Shown here: positions 7,259-17,700 of the stretch, piece by piece | Numbering within the stretch: the first letter of the stretch is position 1 | Layout of the letters: the number at the start of each line of letters is the position of its first letter | NCBI GenBank assembly: GCA_017882335.1 | Contig: JADGPR010000035.1 | Location: forward strand, 1 to 32,139 | Reading direction: 5' to 3' | Origin: Bacteroidales bacterium | GTDB taxonomy: Bacteria > Bacteroidota > Bacteroidia > Bacteroidales > FEN-979 | DNA: 32,139 nucleotides | Made by a program: the position numbers and the translations under genes | Notes under the pieces: generated by a model | What the model saw: only the letters and a program-made list of their open reading frames with translations | Database searches by the model: none | Told to the model about the DNA's origin: nothing

Positions 7259-10228
7259 ATGCCCAGCAAGCAGAATGCCTTCGATCCGAAGAAATATTAC
7301 TTCATCGATACTTCCTTTAACCTGTTGATGAAGCGCAGGATTTACCAGGTCCTGCTCATTTCATCGAATTATGATGCATTCATGCTGGAGGAAGATGGCC
7401 GCATCGACGAAACCATCTTCATGGAGTACGTTTCCCTTAGCTCGCGTTATCCTCCCCAGTTCATCAAGGTGACTTCGGAAGGGGAAGCCTTTGAAGTGCT
7501 GGAAGACAAACGGGTTGAGCTTGTCATCTCCATGCTCAGCATCGATAAGACCGATACCTTCGACCTGGCCATCCGGATTAAAAATAAATATCCGAAGATC
7601 CCGATCGTAGTGCTGACACCGTTTTCACGTGAGGTAAACATCAAACTAAGGGAAAAAAACCTCAGCGCCATCGATTATGTGTTCAGCTGGCTGGGCAATG
7701 CAGATATACTTCTTGCCATCATCAAACTGATTGAGGACAGGATGAACATCGACCAGGATGTCCAGCTGGGGGTACAGGTGATCCTTCTCGTGGAAGACAA
7801 CATCCGGTTCTATTCAAGCTACCTGCCAAACATTTATAAAATTATATACCGGCAGTCGAAAGGATTTATCACCGAAGGCCTGAATGAGCACCAGAAAATG
7901 GTAAGGATGCGCGGGAGACCGAAGATCGTTTTGGCAACAAACTATGAAGAAGCAATAAGGATTTTCGAGAAATACAAGAACAACCTGATCGGTATCATCT
8001 CCGATATCGGTTTCAAGAAAGAGGGCGAAACAGACAAGGCCGCCGGGATCAAGTTTGTAAAGAAGGTCAGGGAACAGGATAAATTCACGCCCATCCTGCT
8101 GCAGTCATCCGAAGCAGAGAATAAAGCTATTGCACAGGAATTGCAGGTTGGGTTTATCAATAAATTATCCAAAACCCTTTCGCTCGAATTACGGAATTTT
8201 ATCAATGATAATTTTTCATTCGGCGATTTTGTTTTCGTTGATCCCAAAACCGGCCGCGAGATCACCCGGGCAGTCGACCTGAAATCATTGCAGGATAAGA
8301 TCTTTGAAATTCCCGATGATAGCCTTTTATATCATATGCAACGCAATCATTTTTCGAAATGGCTGAATGCGCGTGCATTGTTTCCGATCGCCGAGATGTT
8401 CAAGGAAATTTCAGTGAAAGAATTCAGCGATATAGATGAAGCAAAGCGTTACATCTTTGATTCCATCACGGCTTTCAGGATCAACAAAGCAAAGGGTGTT
8501 ATAGCAGAATTCGACCGGGGACGATATGATGAATATCTTTCTTTTGCCAGGATAGGTCAGGGGTCCATCGGGGGAAAGGCACGTGGACTGGCATTCCTCG
8601 ACTCCCTGGTCAAACGTAACCGGCTCACGGATAAGTTTGACGATGTCATCATCTCCATTCCCCGGACCGTAGTGTTGGGAACCGACATCTTTGATGAATT
8701 CATGGAAGAGAATAAGCTCCATGAAATCGAACTTTCCGGTCGCAGCGACAAGGAGATTCTTCAGCATTTCGTGAAAGCCCGGCTACCATTCCGCGTGCAT
8801 GAAGACCTGTACACCTTCATCTCATGTGTTAATAATCCCATCGCCATCAGGTCTTCCAGCCTCCTGGAAGATTCCCATTACCAGCCTTTTGCCGGCATTT
8901 ATTCCACTTACATGATTCCGAACCTGAGGTTCAATGAAAGGCTGATGATCGAGAAACTGTCGGAAGCTATTAAGAGTGTCTATGCTTCCACTTTCTTTAA
9001 GGATAGCAAAGCTTACATGACGGCTACCCTGAATGTGATCGATGAGGAGAAAATGGGCATCGTGCTCCAGGAGGTCACCGGGATGCAATATGGAAACCGG
9101 TTTTACCCGGCGATCTCGGGAGTTGCCCGGTCCATCAATTTTTATCCCATCGCACCTGAAAAACCGGAAGATGGGATCGCGAACATTGCTTTAGGGCTGG
9201 GAAAATATATTGTTGATGGAGGCAATGGGTTACGTTTTTCACCCAGGTATCCGAAAAAAATCCTGCAATTGAGCACGCCCGAACTGGCACTCAGTGAGAC
9301 ACAAAAAACCTTTTTTGCTCTTGATCTTCATCCGGAAGCGTTCACTCCGAACACTGACGAAACAGTGAATCTTCTTAAGCTGAAAGTGAAAGAAGCAGAA
9401 GACGATGGGGTTTTGAAGCTGATAGCCTCAACATTCGATTATGACAGCCATTCTGTGAAAGATGGAATGATGGGAACCGGGAAGAAAATCATCACCTTTT
9501 CTCCACTTCTGAATCATAATACATTCCCTCTTGCAGAGATCCTGCAAACCGTGCTTGACATCGGTCAGAAAGAAATGGGCAAACACGTTGAGATCGAATT
9601 TGCCGTAAACCTGGATTTGCCAAAAGATGAGCCCAGGATATTTTCACTCCTGCAGATCCGGCCCATAGTCGGCAAACACAGTACCGTGAACCTGAAACTG
9701 GATGAAATCCGCCCTGAGGATGCCATTATCCTGTCGAACACCGCACTCGGCAATGGAATCATAAGAGAAATCCGGGATTTCATATACATCAAGCCGGAAG
9801 CCTGGGATGCTTCAAAAAGCCAGGAAATCGCCCGGAAGCTGGAATCCATCAATGAACGCTTTGTTACCGAAAAAAATAATTATGTGCTGGTTGGCCCCGG
9901 ACGCTGGGGCTCTGCCGATCCATGGCTGGGCATTCCGGTACGCTGGCCGCAGATCTCAGCTGCACGACTGATCGTGGAATCCGGACTGGAAAATTACCGC
10001 ATCGATCCCAGCCAGGGAACCCATTTTTTCCAGAACCTGACCTCCTTCCATGTAGGTTATTTTACCATCAATCCTTATATCAAGGATGGTTATTACGACC
10101 TGGCTTTCCTCTCGGGGCAACAAGCATTTCATGAAGATGAGTACATCCGGCACATCCGGTTCGAAAACCCTATGCGGATTGAAATCGACGGGAAAAAGAA
10201 TATCGGTGTCGTCTATAAACCCTCCTGA
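7259..10228 (+). CDS. Receiver-domain / PPDK-type ATP-binding fusion protein
   Basis: The 989-residue protein has three parts. Residues about 28-155 form a degenerate receiver-like fold (YQVLLISSNYDA, IPIVVLTPF). Residues about 172-310 form a second receiver domain with VILLVEDN, a possible phospho-acceptor Asp249 in GIISDIGF, LLQSS and NKLSK. From about residue 430 there is a pyruvate-phosphate-dikinase-type PEP/pyruvate-binding (ATP-grasp-like) domain with GQGSIGGKARGL, AIRSSSLLEDS and a C-terminal VGPGRWGS. The phosphohistidine and TIM-barrel domains of true PEP synthase are absent, so it should not make PEP. It more likely uses ATP to phosphorylate or modify a partner under receiver control. 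The start follows an A-rich leader. Confidence 0.85.
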   Translation: MPSKQNAFDPKKYYFIDTSFNLLMKRRIYQVLLISSNYDAFMLEEDGRIDETIFMEYVSLSSRYPPQFIKVTSEGEAFEVLEDKRVELVISMLSIDKTDTFDLAIRIKNKYPKIPIVVLTPFSREVNIKLREKNLSAIDYVFSWLGNADILLAIIKLIEDRMNIDQDVQLGVQVILLVEDNIRFYSSYLPNIYKIIYRQSKGFITEGLNEHQKMVRMRGRPKIVLATNYEEAIRIFEKYKNNLIGIISDIGFKKEGETDKAAGIKFVKKVREQDKFTPILLQSSEAENKAIAQELQVGFINKLSKTLSLELRNFINDNFSFGDFVFVDPKTGREITRAVDLKSLQDKIFEIPDDSLLYHMQRNHFSKWLNARALFPIAEMFKEISVKEFSDIDEAKRYIFDSITAFRINKAKGVIAEFDRGRYDEYLSFARIGQGSIGGKARGLAFLDSLVKRNRLTDKFDDVIISIPRTVVLGTDIFDEFMEENKLHEIELSGRSDKEILQHFVKARLPFRVHEDLYTFISCVNNPIAIRSSSLLEDSHYQPFAGIYSTYMIPNLRFNERLMIEKLSEAIKSVYASTFFKDSKAYMTATLNVIDEEKMGIVLQEVTGMQYGNRFYPAISGVARSINFYPIAPEKPEDGIANIALGLGKYIVDGGNGLRFSPRYPKKILQLSTPELALSETQKTFFALDLHPEAFTPNTDETVNLLKLKVKEAEDDGVLKLIASTFDYDSHSVKDGMMGTGKKIITFSPLLNHNTFPLAEILQTVLDIGQKEMGKHVEIEFAVNLDLPKDEPRIFSLLQIRPIVGKHSTVNLKLDEIRPEDAIILSNTALGNGIIREIRDFIYIKPEAWDASKSQEIARKLESINERFVTEKNNYVLVGPGRWGSADPWLGIPVRWPQISAARLIVESGLENYRIDPSQGTHFFQNLTSFHVGYFTINPYIKDGYYDLAFLSGQQAFHEDEYIRHIRFENPMRIEIDGKKNIGVVYKPS

Positions 10229-10266
10229 AAATCACCCTGCTGAAATATGAACATAACCCGGGAAAT

Positions 10267-11418
10267 ATGACAAAGAAGCTGAACTTTACTTATGTTGTCC
10301 CTGTCCTCGTGTCGTTTTTCGTCATGAGCTTTTGCGATCTTGTTGGTATTGGCGTGGATCGTGTGAAACTTGAATTTGGTCTGAGCAATACGCTTGCACA
10401 ACTGATCCCTTCTGCCGTGTTTGTCTGGTTCTTCATTTTATCGGTGCCGGTTGGCATTCTGCAGGACCGGATCGGGAAACGCAATATGGTGAATATCGGG
10501 ATGGGAATTACGGCCATCGGACTTTTCATCCCTTTCCTGTTTTACACATTTACGACGGTATTATTTGGCTTTGCATTATTGGGAATAGGGAATACCATTG
10601 TACAGGTGTCGGCAAATCCTTTGTTGGTGGATGTTGCGCCCTCGAACCGGACCTCCAGCTTCCTCAGTTTTTCGCAGTTCATCAAAGCCATCGGGTCGAT
10701 GATCGCGGCCCCCCTGGCTGGTTTTTTTGCCCTGAAATTCGGTGACTGGAAGATCCTGTTCCTGGTCTTTGGCGTGGTATCCGTGTTGTCGGTTCTCTGG
10801 CTTTCCATGATCAAAATAGAAGAAACGAAGAACCTGGAAAAGAGAGCCACCTTCGGATCTTCTTTCGGGTTATTAAGCAGCGGCTTTATCATTATGATGG
10901 TCTTGGGCATTTTCCTCGTGGTAGGGATCGATGTTGGTATCAATGCTGTTTCAGGACAGTTTTTGCTGAATAAATTCCATTCTCCTCAAACCTTCTGTGA
11001 ATCCGGAAGAAGCGTTTATTTCTTTGGAAAGATGCTCGGTACCTTTGGCGGTGCGCTGATGCTGACCATGCTTCCCTCAAGGAAATTTTTCCTGTGGTCA
11101 TCCATCCTGGCCGTATTATCCATAGTAGCTTTGATTTTTGCCCCAACTGCTATGTCGGCGATGGTAATTATTTTTATCATCGGACTGGGTGTAGCCAATA
11201 TCTTCCCGCTGATCTTTTCCTTATCGGTGGAGAAATACCCTGTTCGTACCAATGAAATTTCCGGGTTGATGATCATGGCTGTGTCAGGCGGCGCTGTAAT
11301 TCCGCTTCTCATCGGCAGTTTAACGGATAATGTCGGCGTTACTGCCGGGATGCTTGTTCTGGTAGCCTGTGCAGTGTATGAGTTGTTTACAGCACTGGTT
11401 AACCTGAAACGGGTTTAA
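10267..11418 (+). CDS. MFS transporter, FucP/sugar-permease-like
   Basis: The protein has 383 residues and about 12 hydrophobic segments. The N-terminus (YVVPVLVSFFVMSFCDLVGIGVD) and the loop PVGILQDRIGKRN after TM2 match the major facilitator family. The segment GIGNTIVQVSANPLL fits the FucP/GluP sugar permease branch common in Bacteroidota, where it would import a monosaccharide by proton symport at the inner membrane. It starts 38 bases after the preceding gene on the same strand and could be cotranscribed with it. The actual sugar cannot be read from the sequence. Confidence 0.85.
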   Translation: MTKKLNFTYVVPVLVSFFVMSFCDLVGIGVDRVKLEFGLSNTLAQLIPSAVFVWFFILSVPVGILQDRIGKRNMVNIGMGITAIGLFIPFLFYTFTTVLFGFALLGIGNTIVQVSANPLLVDVAPSNRTSSFLSFSQFIKAIGSMIAAPLAGFFALKFGDWKILFLVFGVVSVLSVLWLSMIKIEETKNLEKRATFGSSFGLLSSGFIIMMVLGIFLVVGIDVGINAVSGQFLLNKFHSPQTFCESGRSVYFFGKMLGTFGGALMLTMLPSRKFFLWSSILAVLSIVALIFAPTAMSAMVIIFIIGLGVANIFPLIFSLSVEKYPVRTNEISGLMIMAVSGGAVIPLLIGSLTDNVGVTAGMLVLVACAVYELFTALVNLKRV

Positions 11419-11423
11419 GACTG

Positions 11424-11486
11424 GTATTAGGTATTGGGTTATGGGTATTAGAAAGTTGATGAATTGGTGAACTGGTGAGTTAATTG
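11424..11486. repeat. GGTATTAGG and GAATTGGTGAACTGGTGAG quasi-repeats
   Basis: Directly after the MFS stop codon there are units TGGTATTAGGTATTGGG and GGGTATTAG, then GAATTGGTGAACTGGTGAG at about 11460-11478. The second block recurs nearly verbatim at 26,851-26,886, and its reverse complement (CACCAG units) occurs at 2265-2299 and 3073-3106. Confidence 0.6.
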
Positions 11487-11546
11487 AAATTGAACATCAC
11501 AAAACTGTTTTCGATTAAACAACTAGCAAATTTTCGCTATTTCAAT

Positions 11547-11554
11547 TATCTTTG
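11547..11554 (+). promoter_or_regulatory. Promoter -7 box upstream of small lipoprotein gene
   Basis: TATCTTTG matches the Bacteroidota -7 consensus TAnnTTTG exactly and lies 43 bases before the ATG at 11598. I see no good -33 box at the usual distance. The box lies inside the upstream extension of the open frame, which supports the downstream start. Confidence 0.4.
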
Positions 11555-11597
11555 GACTTCAAGCAGATATTATAGTATAAACAAATCAACATTACCC

Positions 11598-11900
11598 ATG
11601 AAAAAGTTTAAAGGAATTGCCGTAACTCTTTGTGTCCTCGTTTGTATACTCCTGTTATCAAGCTGTGCCCACAATCAATCTGTAGCTGAATGCCTTAAAG
11701 GTCAGCCTTATGGCTTCTGGAGTGGTTTGCTACATGGATTTATTGCTCCGTTTGATCTGATCGGTATGCTTTTCAGGGATGATGTGACTTTTTTTGCCCA
11801 GAACAACAATGGGGCATGGTATGCATTTGGTTTTCTGGTTGGCAGTGGAGGTTGGGGTTTCTTAGGAGGAAAAGGCGCTTCCAGGAGACGACATTCATAA
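11598..11900 (+). CDS. Small lipoprotein with membrane-like C-terminal half
   Basis: From the ATG at 11598 the protein has 100 residues, with a lipoprotein signal MKKFKGIAVTLCVLVCILLLSSC and lipobox LSSC. The open frame continues to 11484, but that part contains the promoter box and repeat DNA. The mature protein has two hydrophobic/Gly-rich stretches (GFWSGLLHGFIAPFDLIGMLF and WYAFGFLVGSGGWGFLGG) around NNNGAWY, ending in a basic tail. Similar small proteins are common in Bacteroidota, but I know no function for them. It is probably membrane attached. Confidence 0.72.
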   Translation: MKKFKGIAVTLCVLVCILLLSSCAHNQSVAECLKGQPYGFWSGLLHGFIAPFDLIGMLFRDDVTFFAQNNNGAWYAFGFLVGSGGWGFLGGKGASRRRHS

Positions 11901-11927
11901 CCGATAATTTCCGGCTAATTCCGATCT

Positions 11928-13196
11928 GTGCGAAAGCTTTTACTTTTTGTTTTTCTTCTCTTTCTGCATCCGGTTCTTGGACAGAATTTTTTTGGAATAA
12001 AGGGTAGGATAGTGGATTCCACCAGCGGCAATCCGCTTTCATTTGCGCAGATTTCACTTCATCACACAGGACTTGGAACCACAGCCAACGAGGAAGGGAA
12101 CTTCCGCCTGGATATTCCTGCCGCTAACCTGGAAGATACTTTACTGATCTGCTACCTGGGCTATGAAACCCTGAAGATTACGGTGAAGACCTGTTTAGTG
12201 TCATTTGTCGAGATCTCCCTGAAACCTGTAATGCTGCAATTGTCGGAAGTGGAGGTAATCGGCCTCACACCCCAGGAGGTCATTCGCAGGGCTGTCGCGC
12301 GGATCCCGGCCAATTATTGCAAGCACCCGCTGATCCTGACGGCTTTCATCCGTTCACAGAAGTCGGTTAACAATAAGCTTGCGGAATACACGGAAGCCAT
12401 CATCGAAACGCTTAAAAACGGTTATTATCTTTATAAATCCGGTGAATCCGAAAAGAAACACAAACAGTCAAATATCCCGTTGCTGTTGAAAGGGAGGGTC
12501 ACTTCCGATACCAATCTAGTAAATATAATGGGGGACGTAGGGCGGAATGTCGGTTGCCTGGGTTGCAATTTTATCAATGATCTTGTAGAGTTTTATCATC
12601 ATACGATACTCGATGAAGCCCTTTTTCGATATTATGATCTTTCGATGGAAGAGTTGATCCTTCCCAAAGAAGGAAAGATTTATGACATTCGGTTCGCGCA
12701 GAAAAAGAATACAAAAGAAAGGTTGTGGAAAGGTGAACTTTTTATTGATGCAGCTACCTTTGCGGTGATGAGGATCACGCAGAAGCCCAGCATGTATGGG
12801 TATGAGGCCTATGAAAAGATCAAGTATAACCGTTCTTATATCATCCTGAACAAACCCGGATGGGTCGAAGAGATGCCCTTTATCGAGCAAACCATCATCT
12901 ATTCAAAGCGGGATTCTTCCTGGTTCCTCAGTTCCATCCGCACCGAAAACTGGATGACCTTTACATACCCTGCTAATGGGCAAAAACTGAAATTCAGCTA
13001 CAAAAATGATGTTATCATTACCAATGCGACCAGGGATCCGGAGAAGATAAAGAATTTCAAAGGGGATAAGATTCTCGGTACCACTCAGCGCTGGGATCAG
13101 ATCATCGGCCGGCCTGACGATACTTTCTGGGCCAGTTTCAATTACTTGCCGATAGAAGAAGCATTGAAAAATGCAGTCGAAGCGATTGGGAAGTAA
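11928..13196 (+). CDS. Carboxypeptidase-regulatory-like domain protein, exported
   Basis: The protein has 422 residues and uses a GTG start. The GTG gives a good signal peptide, MRKLLLFVFLLFLHPVLG, so it is preferred over internal starts. Residues about 22-105 (FGIKGRIVDSTSGNPLSFAQI, ANEEGNFRLDIP, ISLKPV, LSEVEVIG) form the CarboxypepD_reg-like beta-sandwich that also stands at the N-terminus of SusC/TonB receptors. The remaining 310 residues resemble the periplasmic portion of such Bacteroidota proteins, with no visible 22-strand barrel or TonB plug. It is probably located in the outer membrane or periplasm; function unknown. Confidence 0.8.
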   Translation: MRKLLLFVFLLFLHPVLGQNFFGIKGRIVDSTSGNPLSFAQISLHHTGLGTTANEEGNFRLDIPAANLEDTLLICYLGYETLKITVKTCLVSFVEISLKPVMLQLSEVEVIGLTPQEVIRRAVARIPANYCKHPLILTAFIRSQKSVNNKLAEYTEAIIETLKNGYYLYKSGESEKKHKQSNIPLLLKGRVTSDTNLVNIMGDVGRNVGCLGCNFINDLVEFYHHTILDEALFRYYDLSMEELILPKEGKIYDIRFAQKKNTKERLWKGELFIDAATFAVMRITQKPSMYGYEAYEKIKYNRSYIILNKPGWVEEMPFIEQTIIYSKRDSSWFLSSIRTENWMTFTYPANGQKLKFSYKNDVIITNATRDPEKIKNFKGDKILGTTQRWDQIIGRPDDTFWASFNYLPIEEALKNAVEAIGK

Positions 13197-13202
13197 CCAA
13201 GC

Positions 13203-13922
13203 TTAAAAACTATCCCGGTTATCTTGAATCACCATCTCCATATTCGTCAGCTCTAGAGCGACCAGGTTCCCATATCCGTCTTTACCTGACATATAGGGAC
13301 CGTTATCGAGATCGATGAATTTGTAAATGTTGTTTTTGATGGAAAGATCGATGAACTGAAGATTGACAGGGACATGCCCGTGGATGATCTTCCGGTTGCC
13401 GGTCTTTTCAGGGAGGATCTGGTAATCTCTTAACCAGAGCATCGACCGGGTATCCGTAAAAGGGTCGTCGATGTTGCAATTGAGGCCGGCATGGACCAGG
13501 ATGAACTGCTCCAGGCTGACATAGTAATCCAGATTTCTCATCCATTCGATATACTCGGGCGGCATTTCTTTAAGGTTACGGATGCCGAAACTTTTTAGCG
13601 TTTCCTTACCGCCAATTGCATACCAGGATTTTTTCTTCCTGTCTGAGAACCGCAGGAACCAGGGATTTTTCGATTGCATTTCTGCATCATACAACTCAAC
13701 CAAGAAATCTTCATGATTCCCTTTCAGGGGCGTCACCGAATATTCGTCCTTCTGAAGGAGACGGATATAATCGATCACAGCCCGCGATTCAGGTCCGCGG
13801 TCGATGTAATCACCCAGGAAATAAAGTTCATCATAACGGGCGGGTTTGATCTGCTCTTCGATCAATGCCTTCAGAGTATCTACACAGCCGTGAATATCGG
13901 GGATCACCCACCTTTTCTTCAT
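13203..13922 (-). CDS. Serine/threonine protein phosphatase (PPP family metallophosphoesterase)
   Basis: The 239-residue protein carries the metallophosphoesterase motifs in order: PDIHGC (residues about 8-13), GDYIDRG, GNHE, HAGLN and HGHVP. These supply the His, Asp and Asn ligands of a two-metal site. The first motif has Pro where most PPP enzymes have Gly. Length and motifs match small bacterial PPP phosphatases such as PrpA/PrpB or lambda phosphatase. The start lies 8 bases after the stop of the phosphoglycerate mutase gene on the same strand, so the two genes are probably one transcript. Substrate unknown: a phosphoprotein or a dinucleoside polyphosphate are both possible. Confidence 0.9.
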   Translation of the reverse strand: MKKRWVIPDIHGCVDTLKALIEEQIKPARYDELYFLGDYIDRGPESRAVIDYIRLLQKDEYSVTPLKGNHEDFLVELYDAEMQSKNPWFLRFSDRKKKSWYAIGGKETLKSFGIRNLKEMPPEYIEWMRNLDYYVSLEQFILVHAGLNCNIDDPFTDTRSMLWLRDYQILPEKTGNRKIIHGHVPVNLQFIDLSIKNNIYKFIDLDNGPYMSGKDGYGNLVALELTNMEMVIQDNRDSF

Positions 13923-13930
13923 GGAGATCG

Positions 13931-14677
13931 TTATTTTTTCTTAGCTTGATTGGCCACTTCTTCTATCAGTTTTCGGATCACCTCCGGATCGCCCAGGAAA
14001 TAGTCCTTCTGAAGGTTCATTTCGTCATCAAATTCAAAAACATACGGAATACCCGTTGGCAGGTTCAGTCCTATAATATCCTCATTGGAAATATTCTTCA
14101 GGTATTTGACGATTCCCCGGAGGCTGTTACCATGTGCCGCAACCAGCACTTCGCCTTGCTCCATAAGCTTTTTCGAGATGTCATCTTTCCAATAGGGGAC
14201 AATTCGTTCAACGGTTTCTTTCAAAGATTCTGTTGCAGGAATCTCAGAAGGTTTCATATCCCTGTACCGGTGATCAAACCGAGGGTGGCGCGGATCGTCA
14301 TTTTCCATCGGAGGAGGGGGAACATCATAACTCCTTCTCCAGATCAGAACCTGCTCGTCACCATATTTTTCCGCCATTTCAGATTTGTTCAGCCCCTGAA
14401 GGATTCCATAATGCTTTTCATTCAGTCTCCAGGTCTTGTAAACAGGGATCCATATTAGATCCATCTCTCCCAGTGTAAGCCAGAGTGTATGGATGGCACG
14501 GGTCAGGTAAGAAGTATAGGCCAGCCTGAATTGAAAACCTTCTTTCTTCAGCACCCTACCGGCTTCGATCGCTTCCTCCACTCCTCTTTCCGAAAGATCT
14601 ACATCCTTCCATCCTGTAAAACGGTTTTCCTTGTTCCAGATACTTTCGCCATGCCTCAATAAAACAAGTCTTTTCAT
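13931..14677 (-). CDS. gpmA: 2,3-bisphosphoglycerate-dependent phosphoglycerate mutase
   Basis: From the ATG at 14677 the protein has 248 residues and begins [15 protein letters not shown] with the catalytic His of the RHG motif. It has [15 protein letters not shown], the proton-donor region LNEKHYG, and AAHGNSLR with the second His, all as in cofactor-dependent mutases. It interconverts 3- and 2-phosphoglycerate in glycolysis in the cytoplasm. The alternative ATG at 14686 adds only three residues. A TACTTTTG promoter box on the minus strand at 14703-14710 lies 25 bases upstream. It is the first gene of a likely two-gene operon with the phosphatase. Confidence 0.96.
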   Translation of the reverse strand: MKRLVLLRHGESIWNKENRFTGWKDVDLSERGVEEAIEAGRVLKKEGFQFRLAYTSYLTRAIHTLWLTLGEMDLIWIPVYKTWRLNEKHYGILQGLNKSEMAEKYGDEQVLIWRRSYDVPPPPMENDDPRHPRFDHRYRDMKPSEIPATESLKETVERIVPYWKDDISKKLMEQGEVLVAAHGNSLRGIVKYLKNISNEDIIGLNLPTGIPYVFEFDDEMNLQKDYFLGDPEVIRKLIEEVANQAKKK

Positions 14678-14702
14678 GTTAATCAAACGTTTAATCAGGC
14701 CT

Positions 14703-14730
14703 CAAAAGTACTAAATATTTACTACTTTTG
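14703..14730. promoter_or_regulatory. Divergent promoter boxes arranged as an inverted repeat
   Basis: CAAAAGTA at 14703-14710 and TACTTTTG at 14723-14730 are perfect reverse complements separated by 12 bases. Each reads as the -7 box TAnnTTTG for one of the two divergent genes (gpmA on the minus strand, DUF2723 on the plus strand). Neither has a convincing TTTG box at the usual distance. The symmetry could also be a regulator site that controls both directions. Confidence 0.45.
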
Positions 14731-14790
14731 CTTCGCCCGTTTTGGCATAATCAACGAAATGACCTCCTCAAACGTAATTTATAATTCCTG

Positions 14791-17700
14791 ATGAAATCAT
14801 ACCGGAAACACAACAACATTCTGGGATGGCTTGTATTTGCAATCGCATCCTCGGTTTTTATCCTGACTTCCGAGCCCACCATGAGTTTCTGGGATTGCGG
14901 TGAATACATCGCCACCGCATTCAAGCTTGAAGTAGGCCATCCTCCCGGGGCGCCGCTGTTCCAGATGATCGGAAGGTTTTTCTCGCTTTTTGCCGGTGAT
15001 GTATCGCATGTGGCACGAATGGTCAATACCATGTCAGCCCTGTGTAGCGGATTTACGATCCTCTTCCTTTTCTGGACCATTACGATGATCGCAAAGAAAT
15101 TGGTTTTGAAGGAAGGAGAAGAAATGACGACTTCCAAAATGCATCTCATCATGGGTGCCGGCCTGATCGGATCTCTTGCCTATACATTCACTGACTCCTT
15201 CTGGTTTTCAGCTGTTGAAGGGGAAGTCTATGCCATGTCATCGTTTTTTACAGCCGTTGTATTCTGGACCATCTTCAAATGGGAAGAACATGCCGATGAA
15301 AAACATTCCTACCGCTGGCTCTTGCTGATCGCCTACCTGGTGGGGCTTTCTGTTGGCGTTCACATGCTGAACCTGTTGGCCATTCCTGCGATCACTTTTG
15401 TTTATTACTTTAAAAAGTACCATAATCCGGGTTGGAAAGGAATCCTCCTGGCGCTGTTTGCCGGAGTTGGCATCCTGGCCATGGTCATGTATGTCATCAT
15501 TCCCTGGATCGTAAAACTGGCCGGCCTGTTTGAGCTTTTCTTCGTGAATTCGCTGGGAATGCCCTTCAATTCAGGAACCATCATCTATTTTGTGATCCTG
15601 ATCGGACTGATCACCGGGGGATTAATCTACACCCGGAAAAAGGGAAAAACCATCTTGAATACCATCATTCTTGCCTTCACATTTATCGTTATCGGTTATA
15701 CCTCTTTCATACTGCTGGTGATCCGCAGCAATGCCAACACACCGCTGGATGAGAACAACCCCGAAAATGCGATGTATCTGCTGTCGTATTTAAATCGTGA
15801 ACAATATGGCGACTGGCCTTTGTTCACCGGGCAATATTACAATGCACCGATTGTCGACCGAACCGATGGAAATCCAACCTATACTAAAGATGAGGCATCC
15901 GGAAAGTATGTCATCACCGATAAAAAGGAAAAAACTATTCCGGTCTTTGATCCCAGGTTTACCACCCTCTTTCCGCGTATGTGGAGCGGGACCGATCCGA
16001 AACATGCCGAAGGATACAAGAAATGGGCAGATATGAAGGGCGTTCCCATCGAGGTTCAGTCGGGCGACCAGAAAGAAACGATCAATAAGCCAACCTTCGC
16101 TGAGAACCTCCGGTTCTTCTGGAACTACCAGGTCATCCATATGTATTGGCGTTATTTTATGTGGAACTTTGCCGGGAAGCAGAATGACAATCAGGGGCTG
16201 GGAGACAAAGTGAACGGGAACTGGAAAAGCGGAATTCCTTTCTTCGACAAAGCCAGGCTTGGTTCGCGCCCATTGCCGGAACTCCGGAAAGGAAATCCCG
16301 GCGATAATTCCTTTTATTTTCTTCCTTTTATCCTTGGCCTGATCGGCATTTATTTTACGCTGAAAAAAGATTACCGGAGCACCATCATCATCGGGCTCCT
16401 GTTTTTTATGACCGGATTGGCAATTGTTCTTTACCTGAACCAATATGCCCCTCAGCCCAGGGAGCGCGACTATGCCTTCGCGGGCTCGTTTTATGCCTTT
16501 GCGATCTGGATCGGCCTTGGAATCATCCAGATCACCCGGTGGCTCCAGGAAAAACTTGGAGCACAGGTAGCCCTTATATTGTCAGTTGTCTTCGGTGGCA
16601 TCGTGGTTGGTGTGATGGCACAGCAGGGATGGGACGATCATGACCGTTCGGCACGCTATACCTCCCTGGCATTGGCGGAGAACTATCTGAATTCCTGTGC
16701 AAAAGATGCCATTCTCTTTACCAATGGCGATAATGATACCTTCCCTTTATGGTTTGCGCAGGAGGTGGAAGGGTTCCGCACCGATGTCCGTGTTGTCAAT
16801 CTCAGCCTGCTGAATGCTGACTGGTGTATTGATCAGATCCGTAGGAAAGCATACGATTCTGACCCTGTGCCGATGTCGATGTCGAGAGATAGATACCGTA
16901 TGGGTAATCATGATGTGACCTATTTTTTTCCGGATGAAAAACTGAAGGACAGTTATATTGATCTGAAGGATGTGTTCGATATCATCAATACCGACGAAAG
17001 CAAGTTGAAGATCAATACACCCCAGTATGGTTCGTTGGACTATTTCCCCACAAAAAAGTTCATGCTTACATATGATCCTTTACAGATCACAGCTGACAAG
17101 AGTATCCCCGCAAAATATTTATCCAGGCTGGATACGGTAAGGTGGGAGATCAAGAGCCATGCAATTGAAAAGAACAACCTGGTGGTTCTGGACATATTGG
17201 TTGCAAACAACTGGAAACGTCCGGTTTATTTTGTTTTGAATGCAGGCCCTGAAAGCTATATCAGCCTGGATCATTCCCTATTTGTGGAAGGCCTTGCCTG
17301 CCGGATTTTGCCAGTCAACGCCAGGATCAGTGAAGGTGAAACCGGTGAAGTGAATACCGGTGTGTTATACGATAACCTGATGAACAAGTTCAAATGGGCA
17401 AATGTCAAAAGCAAAAAAGTGTACCTTGATGAACAGAATCAGAGGTTGGTATTGAGTTACAGGAACCTGTTCAACAGGCTTGCAGGTGCCCTGATCCAGG
17501 AAGGAAAGAAAGATTCTGCCCGGAAAGTGCTGGATTATTGCATGTCGATCTTTCCCGATGAAGTTTCCCATTATGATTATTTTGTGATCGGGTTTGCAGA
17601 ATGTTATTATAAAACCGGTGATGCACAGAAGGCCGATAAGATCTGTGAATATATTCTGCAACTGATGGAGCAGGATATGAACTACTTGTATTCTTTCCCA

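Noticed and set aside
11484-11597. N-terminal extension of the small lipoprotein
   Set aside because: It contains the promoter box and repeat DNA, and would place 38 residues before a clear lipoprotein signal.
13616-14478. Plus-strand frames overlapping the phosphatase and mutase genes
   Set aside because: They are antisense shadows without family motifs, while the minus-strand genes have complete catalytic motifs.
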